Positions 8,790 through 18,027 of a DNA stretch of 64,000 nt are shown piece after piece. The translations under genes and the position numbers were made by a program. The stretch's first letter is position 1. Each line of letters begins with the position of its first letter. Source of the DNA: Faeciplasma sp900553675 (GTDB taxonomy: Bacteria > Bacillota > Clostridia > Oscillospirales > Ruminococcaceae). The notes under the pieces were generated by a model that saw only the letters and a program-made list of their open reading frames with translations, did not search any database and was not told where the DNA came from. The stretch is from NCBI GenBank assembly GCA_958428235.1, contig CAUAFG010000015.1, positions 10,930-74,929 of the forward strand, written 5' to 3'.

Positions 8790-9818
8790 ATGAAAAATAT
8801 AACTCTTGGCAGCACAGGCATAACAACCCCTCAGAACGCATTTGGCGCATTGCCGATACAGCGGGATGATATGGACAGCGCAATAAAGCTTCTGCGCCGC
8901 GCATACGATGGCGGCATGACTTTTTTTGACACCGCGAGGGCATATTCCGACAGCGAAGAAAAAATAGGCAACGCACTTTCGGACGTCCGCAAAAATATAT
9001 TTATTGCCACTAAAACTATGGCTTCAACTCCCGATGAAATGAAGCAACAGCTTGAAACATCGCTAAGCCTTTTGAAGACCGACTACATAGACATATATCA
9101 GTTCCACTGCGCTCCGAGGTGCATATCGCCAGACGATGGAAGCGGAATGTATGAACAGATGCTTGATTTTAAACGTCAGGGCATTGTCAGGCATATTGGC
9201 ATAACCGCACACAAGATAGGTGTTGCGGAGGAAAGCATAGAATCCGGGCTTTATGAGACCTTGCAGTTCCCTTTCAGCTATCTTTCGGGCGAGCGCGAGC
9301 TTGCTCTTGCGGAAAAGTGCCGCGAAAAGAACATGGGGCTTATAGCTATGAAGGGCTTGGCTGGAGGTATCATCACCGATTCAAAAATGGCTTATGCGTT
9401 TATAGGACAGTTTGACAACGTTCTGCCGATATGGGGAATTCAGCGCGAAAACGAGCTTGATGAGTGGCTTTCATACATGGAAAACCCGCCTGCTATGACC
9501 GACGAAATCGCGGCGGCTATAGATAAGGACAGGCAGGAGCTTGCCCACAATTTCTGCCGCGGCTGCGGCTACTGCATGCCCTGCCCGATGGGAATCGAGA
9601 TAAACAACTGTGCAAGAATGTCGCTGATGCTGCGTCGCGCACCTTCTAAGGCATGGCTTTCAGAGCAGTGGCAGGAGAACATGAAAAAGATTGAGAACTG
9701 CATTAACTGCGGTCGATGCAAGTCAAAATGCCCCTACGAGCTTGACACCCCCGCTCTGCTTAAAGCCAACTATGAGGACTACAAGAAGGTACTTGCCGGC
9801 GAAGTAAAGGTACAGTAA
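8790..9818 (+). CDS. Aldo/keto reductase with C-terminal ferredoxin-like Fe-S domain
   Basis: 342 residues. The N-terminal TIM-barrel has the family motifs FDTARAYSDSEEKIG (catalytic Asp and Tyr) and DYIDIYQFHC. The last 90 residues hold two cysteine clusters, CRGCGYCMPCPMGIEI and CINCGRCKSKCPY, expected to bind [4Fe-4S] clusters. It is likely a cytoplasmic NAD(P)H or ferredoxin-linked oxidoreductase; the substrate is unknown. The start at 8790 is set by AAAGAAAGGA 8 bases upstream; an earlier in-frame TTG at 8754 overlaps the promoter and is unlikely. Confidence 0.88.
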   Translation: MKNITLGSTGITTPQNAFGALPIQRDDMDSAIKLLRRAYDGGMTFFDTARAYSDSEEKIGNALSDVRKNIFIATKTMASTPDEMKQQLETSLSLLKTDYIDIYQFHCAPRCISPDDGSGMYEQMLDFKRQGIVRHIGITAHKIGVAEESIESGLYETLQFPFSYLSGERELALAEKCREKNMGLIAMKGLAGGIITDSKMAYAFIGQFDNVLPIWGIQRENELDEWLSYMENPPAMTDEIAAAIDKDRQELAHNFCRGCGYCMPCPMGIEINNCARMSLMLRRAPSKAWLSEQWQENMKKIENCINCGRCKSKCPYELDTPALLKANYEDYKKVLAGEVKVQ

Positions 9819-9901
9819 TTTATATATACATTATGCATAAAGGTACAGTAATATTAAAGCCATATAGTAATGTCGTTTCAAAAGTTTATGCGTGAAAATA
9901 C

Positions 9902-9930
9902 TTTACATTTTCAGTATTTTGGCATATAAT
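9902..9930 (+). promoter_or_regulatory. Promoter of galT
   Basis: TTTACA, 17 bases, then TATAAT, about 40 bases before the galT ATG. Confidence 0.6.
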
Positions 9931-9972
9931 TGATGTTATCATATAAAAATATGAAATGAGGGCGTGATTATA

Positions 9973-11472
9973 ATGAATACTGCTTTGCTCATAAGCGAGC
10001 TTATCGAGTACGGCATTAACTGCCATCTTATAGAAAAGGAGGACGAATACGTCGTCCGAAACAATCTGATGGACATAATGCAGATTAATGCTTGGGAGGA
10101 CGCAGAGTGCGCCTCACCAAGAAAAATCGACGATATTCTCAACGACATGGTAGACGACGCCGCGCAAAGAGGCGTCATTCAGAACACCAACGCCAGCCGC
10201 GACCTTTTCGATACCAAAATTATGGGTGCGCTTACCCCCATGCCTCGCGAGGTAAACAGGGTCTTTCGCGAAAAATACGCCCAGTCCCCCGCTGCTGCAA
10301 CTGATTGGTATTACGATTTCAGCAAGCAGCTTAACTATGTCCGTGCGGGGCGCATTGCTAAGGACTTAAAATGGGTCTACAAAAGCGAGTACGGCGATCT
10401 GGACGTTACCATAAATCTTTCAAAGCCGGAAAAAGACCCTCGCGATATTGCGGCGGCGCGCACAAGCAATGAGGTAAAATATCCTCAGTGCCAGCTCTGC
10501 TCCGAAAACGCGGGCTTTGCCGGAAGTCTTTCCCATCCGGCAAGACAGAATCTGCGTCCTGTCGAAATGACTCTTAACGGCGAACAGTGGCAGCTTCAGT
10601 ATTCGCCATACGGCTATTACAACGAGCATTGCATACTGTTTAACAGGCTTCATACACCTATGGTAATAAACCGCTCAGCTTTTATGAAGCTGTTTGACGC
10701 AATAACCCAGCTTCCGCACTACTTCTTCGGCTCGAATGCCGATCTTCCGATTGTCGGCGGCTCTATATTAACTCACGAGCATTTCCAAGGCGGAAGATAT
10801 GTTTTTGCGATGGAAAAGGCGACTGTCGAAAAGAAATTTGTACTTGCGCAATTCCCCAATGTTTCGGCGGGAATTGTTAAGTGGCCGATGTCGGTTATCA
10901 GGCTGAGAAGCGATGATAAGATTGAGCTTGCCAACGCCTGTGCACACATTTTAGACGTTTGGAGAGGCTACAGCGACGAAAGCGTTGGTATACTTTCGCA
11001 GACCGACGGAGTTCCGCACAACACCATCACGCCGATTGCAAGAATGTCCGGCGGAAAATATGAATGCGACCTTGTTCTCAGGAACAACCGCACCACCGAT
11101 GAAAGACCGCTGGGAATCTTCCATCCCAATCCCTCACTTCATCACATCAAAAAGGAAAATATCGGACTTATTGAGGTAATGGGACTTGCGGTATTGCCTG
11201 CGAGACTTCAAAAGGAAATGACGCTGCTGAAAGAGCGGCTCATTGCCGGAGAGGACGTAAGCAAGGAGCCTTCGCTTGCGGCTCATACGGCGTGGGCTGA
11301 TGAGATATTAAAGCAGCATCCCGAATTTTCTTCGGATAATGCCGATGAGATTATCAAGCTTGAGCTTGGCAGAGTGTTTGTACAGGTTCTTTGCGACTGC
11401 GGAGTATTCAAGAGAGACAATGAAGGTGCGGCGGCGTTCGCAAGATTTATTGACTGCATAAGCGGACAATAA
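9973..11472 (+). CDS. galT: UDP-glucose--hexose-1-phosphate uridylyltransferase, class II
   Basis: 499 residues, the length of the Gram-positive class II GalT (about 490-500), not the 350-residue E. coli type. It carries PYGYYNEHCILFN, GGSILTHEHFQGGRY (active-site His region) and DGVPHNTITPIARM. It moves UMP between UDP-glucose and galactose-1-phosphate in the Leloir pathway. The ATG at 9973 has GAGGG 10 bases before it; an upstream GTG at 9964 sits too close to that site. No galK or galE is beside it. Confidence 0.95.
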   Translation: MNTALLISELIEYGINCHLIEKEDEYVVRNNLMDIMQINAWEDAECASPRKIDDILNDMVDDAAQRGVIQNTNASRDLFDTKIMGALTPMPREVNRVFREKYAQSPAAATDWYYDFSKQLNYVRAGRIAKDLKWVYKSEYGDLDVTINLSKPEKDPRDIAAARTSNEVKYPQCQLCSENAGFAGSLSHPARQNLRPVEMTLNGEQWQLQYSPYGYYNEHCILFNRLHTPMVINRSAFMKLFDAITQLPHYFFGSNADLPIVGGSILTHEHFQGGRYVFAMEKATVEKKFVLAQFPNVSAGIVKWPMSVIRLRSDDKIELANACAHILDVWRGYSDESVGILSQTDGVPHNTITPIARMSGGKYECDLVLRNNRTTDERPLGIFHPNPSLHHIKKENIGLIEVMGLAVLPARLQKEMTLLKERLIAGEDVSKEPSLAAHTAWADEILKQHPEFSSDNADEIIKLELGRVFVQVLCDCGVFKRDNEGAAAFARFIDCISGQ

Positions 11473-11482
11473 AAGTGCAAAA

Positions 11483-11520
11483 ATCCGGCTGAAATCGGAG
11501 CTTTCTGATTTCAGCCGGAT
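11483..11520. terminator. Bidirectional terminator between galT and the sugar ABC ATPase
   Basis: Perfect 14-base inverted repeat (ATCCGGCTGAAATC / GATTTCAGCCGGAT) with a 10-base loop between two converging genes; ACTTTTAT follows on the plus strand. Confidence 0.75.
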
Positions 11521-11556
11521 ACTTTTATAATCAAATCTCACCCTTACCTCGGGCTA

Positions 11557-12657
11557 TTAATATTCAAACTTAACTCTTTCCTCGGTGCTTTTATCGAACA
11601 GGAAGACCTTTGCAGGTTTTAAATCGAAGCGGACGGTATCTGCTTCGGTATCAACCTTGTTTTCCGAGCTGATTATCGAACGGACAACGTCGTTTTCACA
11701 TTCGGGATGCTTTGAAACAACGCTTATATCCCTGCCCATAACGCTGACCTCTGTAAAATTACATTCAAGTGCGCCGTTTTCGTTAAGGATAAAGCCTTCG
11801 GGACGTATACCGACATACACCTTGCCGTCTCTTGCGTTTTTAACGTCAAGCACCTTTTTGCCGCCTATGTAAAGCTTCTGCTCCTTTGCTTCACCGTGGA
11901 AAACGTTTATTGCGGGAGTTCCCAAAAACTTTGCAACGAACAGGTTTATCGGGTCGTCGTATACCGTCTGCGGCTTGTCTATCTGCTGGACTGTTCCCTG
12001 CTTCATAACCACGATAATATCGGAAATACTCATTGCTTCTTCCTGATCGTGGGTTACAAAGACAGTTGTTATCTTGGTTTCGCGCTGAATTCTTCTTATC
12101 TCCTCACGGGTCTGCAAACGCAGGCGGGCGTCGAGATTGGAAAGCGGTTCGTCCAGCAAAAGCACCCTTGGCATTTTTACAAGCGCACGGGCTATTGCCA
12201 CTCTTTGCTGCTGACCGCCCGAAAGCTCGCTGGGCTTGCGTTCCATAAGACCGTCTATCTGAACAAGACCGGCAGCTTTTAAGGCGCGGCTTTCCATTTC
12301 TTCCTTGGACAGCTTTGCCTCTCCCTTAAGGTTGCCCAGAGGGAACATTATATTCTGCTTAACCGTCATATGCGGGTACAAAGCGTAGTTCTGGAAGACA
12401 AGACCTACGCCTCTATCCTCGGCGGGCATGGCGGTGACATCGTCCTCCCCGAAGAAAATCTGACCGCTTGTGGGCTTTTCAAGACCGCATATCATATAAA
12501 GAGTGGTGCTTTTTCCGCAGCCCGACGGTCCTAACAGACCTACAAGCTTACCGTCGGGTATTTCAAAATTGAAATCGTTTACAGCAACCACTTGATCCTT
12601 GGATTTTTTGCCCCTGCCCGAGAATATCTTAGTCAGATTCTTTAGCGTTACCTTCAT
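11557..12657 (-). CDS. ugpC: Sugar ABC transporter ATP-binding protein (UgpC/MsmX type)
   Basis: 366 residues. It has Walker A GPSGCGKST, signature LSGGQQQRVAIARAL, Walker B VLLLDEPLSNLDARLR and the switch His in VFVTHDQEEAM. A C-terminal OB-fold regulatory region (about 240-366) includes YVGIRPEGF, typical of the MsmX/UgpC/MalK class. No permease or binding-protein gene lies beside it; in Firmicutes such orphan ATPases often serve several sugar importers encoded elsewhere. The substrate is not fixed by the sequence. Confidence 0.9.
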   Translation of the reverse strand: MKVTLKNLTKIFSGRGKKSKDQVVAVNDFNFEIPDGKLVGLLGPSGCGKSTTLYMICGLEKPTSGQIFFGEDDVTAMPAEDRGVGLVFQNYALYPHMTVKQNIMFPLGNLKGEAKLSKEEMESRALKAAGLVQIDGLMERKPSELSGGQQQRVAIARALVKMPRVLLLDEPLSNLDARLRLQTREEIRRIQRETKITTVFVTHDQEEAMSISDIIVVMKQGTVQQIDKPQTVYDDPINLFVAKFLGTPAINVFHGEAKEQKLYIGGKKVLDVKNARDGKVYVGIRPEGFILNENGALECNFTEVSVMGRDISVVSKHPECENDVVRSIISSENKVDTEADTVRFDLKPAKVFLFDKSTEERVKFEY

Positions 12658-12780
12658 TTATGAACATTCCTTTCAAACAAGCTGAACACGCCCTGCCTTA
12701 GAATTATCCTATAAATAATATCACGATTTATCGGAAAAGTAAATAGTTTCGGAAAATATATTGTTGTATGATAATAAAAC

Positions 12781-12809
12781 TTGCAATTTTAGCTTGAATA
12801 TGATATACT
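12781..12809 (+). promoter_or_regulatory. Promoter of the small membrane protein gene
   Basis: TTGCAA, 17 bases, TATACT, followed by GGAGG and the ATG at 12848. Confidence 0.55.
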
Positions 12810-12847
12810 ATTTTATTATTTATCTTTATTTTTTGGAGGTCTTAGCT

Positions 12848-13303
12848 ATGACCACGCTTTTATTTAGCTTTAATATGGGCTTGCAGAAAAGATTTGCTCC
12901 CCTGCCGCTGAATTTTCATATTGTTCTCTGTCTGGCGGTGAGCGTTATATTTATTCTGCTTTATTTAAGATACCACAAGGTAAAGGACATCCTTTGGATG
13001 GTGGCTTTTGATATGATTCTTATATTGCAGTTTTACGGAGACGAAAGAACTGCGATTGTTATCGGCATATTCGAGCTTATACTGCTTACTCTGATATTCT
13101 TGGAATACCTTAAGGAGCAAAAGGCTCTCAAGGCAAAAAAAGCTGCCGAGGCTGCTGCTGAAAAAGCCGCCGGCGATACTGCTGAAGAAGACAACCTTGA
13201 CGACGTTGCAAAAGCTGTTAAGGCTGAACGCTCTAAGCTTGCGCCAGACTCGGGAACTGACATGATATCTCAGGCTTTTGACAATGAGGATATAGACAGA
13301 TGA
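12848..13303 (+). CDS. Small membrane protein of unknown function
   Basis: 151 residues. About three hydrophobic segments (near 23-40, 48-63 and 70-86) are followed by an Ala/Lys/Glu-rich tail (KAKKAAEAAAEKAAG) that is probably helical and cytoplasmic. The ATG at 12848 has GGAGG 9 bases upstream; the longer frame from 12761 would run across the promoter. It precedes the dehydrogenase gene by 60 bases. I do not recognise the family. Confidence 0.7.
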   Translation: MTTLLFSFNMGLQKRFAPLPLNFHIVLCLAVSVIFILLYLRYHKVKDILWMVAFDMILILQFYGDERTAIVIGIFELILLTLIFLEYLKEQKALKAKKAAEAAAEKAAGDTAEEDNLDDVAKAVKAERSKLAPDSGTDMISQAFDNEDIDR

Positions 13304-13363
13304 ATAGGGCAACTATCGAGAGCATAGACAGTTGACAAGGGAAGCTACTGAGGTTACAGACAA

Positions 13364-14320
13364 ATGATAAAGGCAGTTATTTTAGACGCAGACACCGTTA
13401 CCGGAGGAGACGTTTCACTTGAAAGCATAACATCGCTGGCAGAAACCAAGGTATACGGCTTTTCGGATGATGAAAACATCATTTCTCGGATTGGAGACGC
13501 TTCTATAGTTCTGACTAACAAGTGCAGAATAACGCGCTCGGTTATGGAGAAGTGTCCGCAGATAAGGTTTATCGGCGTATTTGCGACCGGCTACAACAAC
13601 ATCGACATTGAAGCCGCAAAGGAGCGCGGAATAGTTGTTTCAAACGTTCCGGGATACTCCACCGATTCGGTTGCTCAGCACACATTTGCATTGATACTTC
13701 ACTACTATTCAAGCGTTGCGGCTTACGATAAGACGGTGAAGGACGGCGACTGGTGCTACTCTAAGCTGTTCTCCTATTTCAACATACCGTTGTTTGAGCT
13801 TGCCGGTAAAACTATAGGAATTATTGGCTACGGCTCTATCGGCAGAGCGGTTAAAAGAATTGCCGAAGCATTTAATATGAATGTGCTTGTTTGCACAAGG
13901 ACATATCCTAAAGACGATTCGGGGATTAAGGTATGTTCTTTAGAGGAGCTTTTGAGGGAGTCGGATATAGTTTCTCTGCACTGTCCATTAAACGACGGCA
14001 CGAAGGAGCTTATTAACGCTTCTACCCTTTCGCTGATGAAAAAGAGTGCTATACTCATAAATACCTCGCGCGGCGGGGTTATAAACGAACGCGACCTTGC
14101 CGACGCTTTAAACAGCGGCATGATTGCGGCTGCCGGTGTGGACGTTCTAACAAAAGAACCCATGGATATGGACTGTCCGTTGAGGAATGCCAAGAACTGT
14201 TATTTCACCCCGCACATAGCTTGGGCTCCTCTTGAAACAAGGCAGAGGCTTATCGGGTTGGTAAGAGAGAATGTTCTGGCGTTCATTAACGGCAAGCCTA
14301 TCAACAACGTCGCACAGTGA
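13364..14320 (+). CDS. D-2-hydroxyacid dehydrogenase (glycerate dehydrogenase-like)
   Basis: 318 residues. The Rossmann motif is GIIGYGSIGRAVKRIAE. The catalytic set is present: Arg in NTSRGGVINERDL, Glu in GVDVLTKEPM and His in TPHIAWA. The N-terminal part reads FATGYNNIDIEAAKERGI, as in glycerate/hydroxypyruvate reductases. It reduces a 2-keto acid with NAD(P)H. It is followed closely by proB, so the two may share a transcript, though no pathway link is obvious. Confidence 0.9.
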   Translation: MIKAVILDADTVTGGDVSLESITSLAETKVYGFSDDENIISRIGDASIVLTNKCRITRSVMEKCPQIRFIGVFATGYNNIDIEAAKERGIVVSNVPGYSTDSVAQHTFALILHYYSSVAAYDKTVKDGDWCYSKLFSYFNIPLFELAGKTIGIIGYGSIGRAVKRIAEAFNMNVLVCTRTYPKDDSGIKVCSLEELLRESDIVSLHCPLNDGTKELINASTLSLMKKSAILINTSRGGVINERDLADALNSGMIAAAGVDVLTKEPMDMDCPLRNAKNCYFTPHIAWAPLETRQRLIGLVRENVLAFINGKPINNVAQ

Positions 14321-14353
14321 CAGCTGAAAACCGCTTGAAAGGATAATATTGCA

Positions 14354-15145
14354 ATGAATACATCCGGAATAAAAAGAGTTGTTATAAAGGTAGGAACCTC
14401 TACCCTCACCCATGCTTCGGGGCAGCTTAACATAAGGCTGGTTGAGGAGCTGGTTAAGGTAATATCGGACATAAAAAACTCCGGCTATGAAATCGCGCTG
14501 GTTTCTTCCGGTGCTATAGGCTTGGGAGCGGCAAGGCTTGGCTTGAAGGAACGACCCAAGGACACTCCCACAAAGCAGGCTTGTGCGGCGGTGGGTCAGT
14601 GCGAGCTGATGAATATGTATGACAAGCTGTTCAACGAATACAGCATTATTGCCGCTCAGGTGCTTTTGACAAAATACGTTTTATCCGACGAAAGAAAGGA
14701 TATCGTTGAAAATTCGCTTGAAATGATACTGTCAAAGGGTGCTATACCGATAGTCAACGAAAACGACGTTGTGGCTATAGACGAACTGGAGCTGGAAGTC
14801 GGTGAAAACGACTCTCTGGCGGCGATGGTGGCGTATCTCATAAAAGCGGATCTTTTGATTATCATGTCTGATATAGACGGTATGTACAACAAAAATCCGC
14901 GGATTTACAAGGACGCTAAGCTTATTTCAAGAGTTGACGCTATCACCGACGAAATAAGAGCCGCTGCGGGCGACGCCGGAACATCGCTTGGCACCGGCGG
15001 AATGGCAACCAAGATACACGCTGCCGAAATAACCATGAGTCACGGCATTGATATGCTTATCATCAACGGAGACAGACCCAAAAATCTTTACGACGTTTTT
15101 GACGGCAAGGAAATCGGAACGCTGTTTTCGAGAAAGAAAGATTGA
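14354..15145 (+). CDS. proB: Glutamate 5-kinase, short form without PUA domain
   Basis: 263 residues of amino-acid kinase fold: VVIKVGTSTLTH at the N-terminus, ALVSSGAIGLGAARLGL, PIVNENDVV, GENDSLAAMVA and GTGGMATKIHAAEI. It makes glutamyl-5-phosphate, the first step of proline synthesis. The C-terminal PUA domain found in E. coli ProB (about 100 residues) is absent, as in many shorter homologues. GAAAGGATA lies before the ATG. Its partner proA lies 1.5 kb downstream, after two inserted genes. Confidence 0.95.
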   Translation: MNTSGIKRVVIKVGTSTLTHASGQLNIRLVEELVKVISDIKNSGYEIALVSSGAIGLGAARLGLKERPKDTPTKQACAAVGQCELMNMYDKLFNEYSIIAAQVLLTKYVLSDERKDIVENSLEMILSKGAIPIVNENDVVAIDELELEVGENDSLAAMVAYLIKADLLIIMSDIDGMYNKNPRIYKDAKLISRVDAITDEIRAAAGDAGTSLGTGGMATKIHAAEITMSHGIDMLIINGDRPKNLYDVFDGKEIGTLFSRKKD

Positions 15146-15164
15146 CCTTCAGATTGGAGACAAA

Positions 15165-15845
15165 ATGAAAATACAGATAAGCGATAATATAATAAAGCAC
15201 TATCTGCAAAATGTTTACTTTATAAACGGGCATAGCTATGCGGGAAAGTCCACAATGGTAAAAATGCTTGCCGAGCGATACGATATGATTCATTGCGGAG
15301 AAAATTTTCATGATGTATTTCCCCGAAACAAGCTTTCCCGTTGGAAGCAGCCCGGGTTGTGCTATTTTGATACCATGAGCGGTTGGCAGGAATGGTTGAG
15401 TATGACTCCGGAAGAGCACTGGAACTGGACAGATCAAGTTTCAAGAGAATGTGTGGAAATTGAGATTTTGGAACTGATAAAGCTGGCAGCATCAGGAAAG
15501 AAGGTTATTGCAGACACCAATATCCCTCCCGATGTTTTGCGTGAGATTTCGAGCTATGATCATGTTGCTATACTGCTATGCGATCCGCCGGATATATGTG
15601 CAACACGATTCTTTGACAGGGACGACCCCGACAAAAAGTTTATGATGAATGAGATTAAAAAGTGCCCCGATCCGGAGGCTACTCTGAAAAACTTTAATTC
15701 ATGGGCGTTATATCATCCTCCGGTGGAGATTGATTGGCAGCATACCGGATTCTTTTCCTATACCCGTTCCGATTTTGATACCGACACACGAGAAGAAATG
15801 CTGTCAGTTTTGGCAAAGCACTTTGGCTTGGAGAATAACAACTAA
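15165..15845 (+). CDS. P-loop kinase-like protein of unknown substrate
   Basis: 226 residues. Walker A is GHSYAGKST (residues 22-30). A lid-like region (ICATRFFDRDDPDKKF) and the small size suit a small-molecule kinase of the AAA_18/shikimate-kinase type. I use the ATG at 15165, with TTGGAGA 8 bases upstream; a longer frame from 15048 lies inside proB. Its stop overlaps the start of the next gene by 1 base, so the two are translationally coupled. Substrate unknown. Confidence 0.7.
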   Translation: MKIQISDNIIKHYLQNVYFINGHSYAGKSTMVKMLAERYDMIHCGENFHDVFPRNKLSRWKQPGLCYFDTMSGWQEWLSMTPEEHWNWTDQVSRECVEIEILELIKLAASGKKVIADTNIPPDVLREISSYDHVAILLCDPPDICATRFFDRDDPDKKFMMNEIKKCPDPEATLKNFNSWALYHPPVEIDWQHTGFFSYTRSDFDTDTREEMLSVLAKHFGLENNN

Positions 15846-16564
15846 TGGCTACTTGGATTACACACTTAATGATTGCTGATGGCGTTCTTGAACGAATTCC
15901 GAGCATAGACAGACACGGATTCTGCGTTGGTAATATTGCTCCGGATTGTAACGTGGAAAATGAAGATTGGACAGTCTTTACTCCGTCCAGAGAAGTTACT
16001 CACTGGATGCAGGGCGAACGAAAGAAAGCGTCTGACTGCGATGCTTTCTACGATGAGTACATCTTGAAGCGTAAAGACAAAATCGAATCCGCGGAAGAAT
16101 ATGCGTTTCTGCTTGGTTACTACTCACATCTGATTACTGATGCGGCGTTTCAGGCTATGATTCGGGACGAAGAACGTGTAAAAGCGGCTTGGATGCGAAT
16201 TAAGACTGATGATGAATTGAGTGCTGCAAGTGTCGGCATGGATGAAACGTGGGATTCGGTGAAGATGCTTGTTAACAAGAATGACCGGCTGCGTGAGATT
16301 TACGCAATGGAAGCTGAGTATCTGAGCGATCATCCTAAATCCGGTTATCTTACAGATATTCTTCCGCTGAAATCTTTCCCCGACTATATTGATTACCTCC
16401 CGCAGGGATGTATCGTTCGCAAGATTGGTATTATGGGTTATTTGCCGGAACCCGACAAATCAATAAATAAGTTTATCACCATATCGAAGGACGAGTATGC
16501 AAGCTTTGTAAAAGATACGATACAGCTTGTGGTAAAACAGTTTATCGAAAAGAATTTGGTGTGA
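15845..16564 (+). CDS. Zinc-dependent phospholipase C-like protein
   Basis: 239 residues, no signal peptide. The pattern MATWITHLMIAD, GNIAPDC, VTHWM and LGYYSHLITDAAF matches the zinc-dependent phospholipase C/P1-nuclease-like family often found in Firmicutes genomes as a cytoplasmic, uncharacterised version. The spaced His and Asp residues would hold zinc. It is coupled to the P-loop protein before it; the pair separates proB from proA. The real substrate is unknown. Confidence 0.75.
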   Translation: MATWITHLMIADGVLERIPSIDRHGFCVGNIAPDCNVENEDWTVFTPSREVTHWMQGERKKASDCDAFYDEYILKRKDKIESAEEYAFLLGYYSHLITDAAFQAMIRDEERVKAAWMRIKTDDELSAASVGMDETWDSVKMLVNKNDRLREIYAMEAEYLSDHPKSGYLTDILPLKSFPDYIDYLPQGCIVRKIGIMGYLPEPDKSINKFITISKDEYASFVKDTIQLVVKQFIEKNLV

Positions 16565-16699
16565 GAATAATATTTTTCAAAAATCGAGGGAAAATACAAA
16601 GTTTGAAAGCTTGTGTTTTATAACAATGAATTTGTGCCTTTTGCGCCAAGCGACAAAAACAGAACAAATTTGAGTTTTCATGAAAGGAATGGTCACATT

Positions 16700-17962
16700 A
16701 TGGACTTTGCACCCAGCGCCTTTGAAATACTTGGTGAAAACGCTAAAGCAGCTAAAATTGAGCTTGCCTGCTCGTCGATTACCGCACGAAACGCGGCGTT
16801 AGCTGAAATTGCCGATTCATTGGAGAAGTACAAAAGAAACATTCTTGAACAGAACCGCATAGACGTTAAGAACGCGGAAGCCGCCGGAATAAAGTCCTCA
16901 CTTGTAGACAGACTTTATATGAACGAAAAGCGGATAGAGGGCATTGCCGACGGCGTGAGAAAAATTATCGCTCTGCCCGACCCTATCGGCATTATCGACG
17001 GCGGAGAGATACGTCCCAACGGTCTTAGAATAACCAAGCTGAGAGTTCCGATGGGCGTTATCGGAATCATATACGAAGCGCGCCCGAACGTAACCGTTGA
17101 CGCGGCTGCGCTATGCATAAAATCCGGAAACGCCGTAATCCTTCGCGGAGGAAAGGAAGCCGTTTATTCCAACACCGTGTTTGTAAATATCATGCGAGAG
17201 GCATTGGAAAAGGCAGGACTTCCGGCGGACAGCGTTCAGCTTGTTTCCGACACCACCCGTGAAACCACAAACATAATGATGAAGTCGAACGAATACCTCG
17301 ATTTGCTTATCCCGCGCGGCGGCGCAGGTCTTATAAACGCCGTTGTTCAGAATGCTACGGTTCCGGTTATACAGACCGGCGTTGGCAACTGCCACATTTA
17401 TGTTGACAGCGCGGCGAACATCCCCATGGCTCTGGACATTGTGGACAACGCCAAAACCTCGCGTCCGGGCGTATGCAATGCCGCCGAAACCCTTTTGGTT
17501 CACCGAGAGGTGGCGGAGGAATTCCTGCCCAAGCTTAAGAAAAGGCTGGATAAATCTAAGGTTGAGCTTCGCGGGTGCGAAATAACCAAAATGATTTTAG
17601 GCGACAGCGTAACACCGGCTTCCGAAAGCGATTACAGCGAGGAGTTTTTAGACTACATTCTTGCGGTGAGAGTTGTTGACAACATCTACGACGCCATTGA
17701 GCATATCCAGAAGTACTCAACAGGTCACTCCGAGTGCATTGTAACCGACAATATCGTTGCCGCGGAGGAGTTTCAGCGCAGAATCGACGCAGCGGCTGTT
17801 TATGTAAACGCTTCAACAAGGTTTACAGACGGCTATGAATTCGGTCTCGGCGCGGAAATCGGAATATCTACGCAAAAGCTTCATGCAAGAGGACCCATGG
17901 GTCTTAAAGAGCTTACGACCTATAAATATCTTATAAACGGAAACGGTCAGATAAGAGAGTAA
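16700..17962 (+). CDS. proA: Gamma-glutamyl phosphate reductase
   Basis: 420 residues, the family length. It shows RVPMGVIGIIYEARPNVT, the catalytic Cys region SRPGVCNAAETLLVH, and FGLGAEIGISTQKLHARGPM at the C-terminus. It reduces glutamyl-5-phosphate to glutamate semialdehyde in proline synthesis. The ATG at 16700 has GAAAGGAA upstream; the longer frame from 16613 has no ribosome site. It completes the pathway begun by proB. Confidence 0.96.
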   Translation: MDFAPSAFEILGENAKAAKIELACSSITARNAALAEIADSLEKYKRNILEQNRIDVKNAEAAGIKSSLVDRLYMNEKRIEGIADGVRKIIALPDPIGIIDGGEIRPNGLRITKLRVPMGVIGIIYEARPNVTVDAAALCIKSGNAVILRGGKEAVYSNTVFVNIMREALEKAGLPADSVQLVSDTTRETTNIMMKSNEYLDLLIPRGGAGLINAVVQNATVPVIQTGVGNCHIYVDSAANIPMALDIVDNAKTSRPGVCNAAETLLVHREVAEEFLPKLKKRLDKSKVELRGCEITKMILGDSVTPASESDYSEEFLDYILAVRVVDNIYDAIEHIQKYSTGHSECIVTDNIVAAEEFQRRIDAAAVYVNASTRFTDGYEFGLGAEIGISTQKLHARGPMGLKELTTYKYLINGNGQIRE

Positions 17963-18027
17963 AATATCTTGTTGGCATATAAGAGCTTCGATTATGACAG
18001 TTCAACGCGAAAGGCAGGGCAAAAGCT

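Noticed and set aside
14321..14353. Proline T-box or riboswitch before proB
   Set aside because: Only 33 bases separate proB from the previous gene, with no leader structure.
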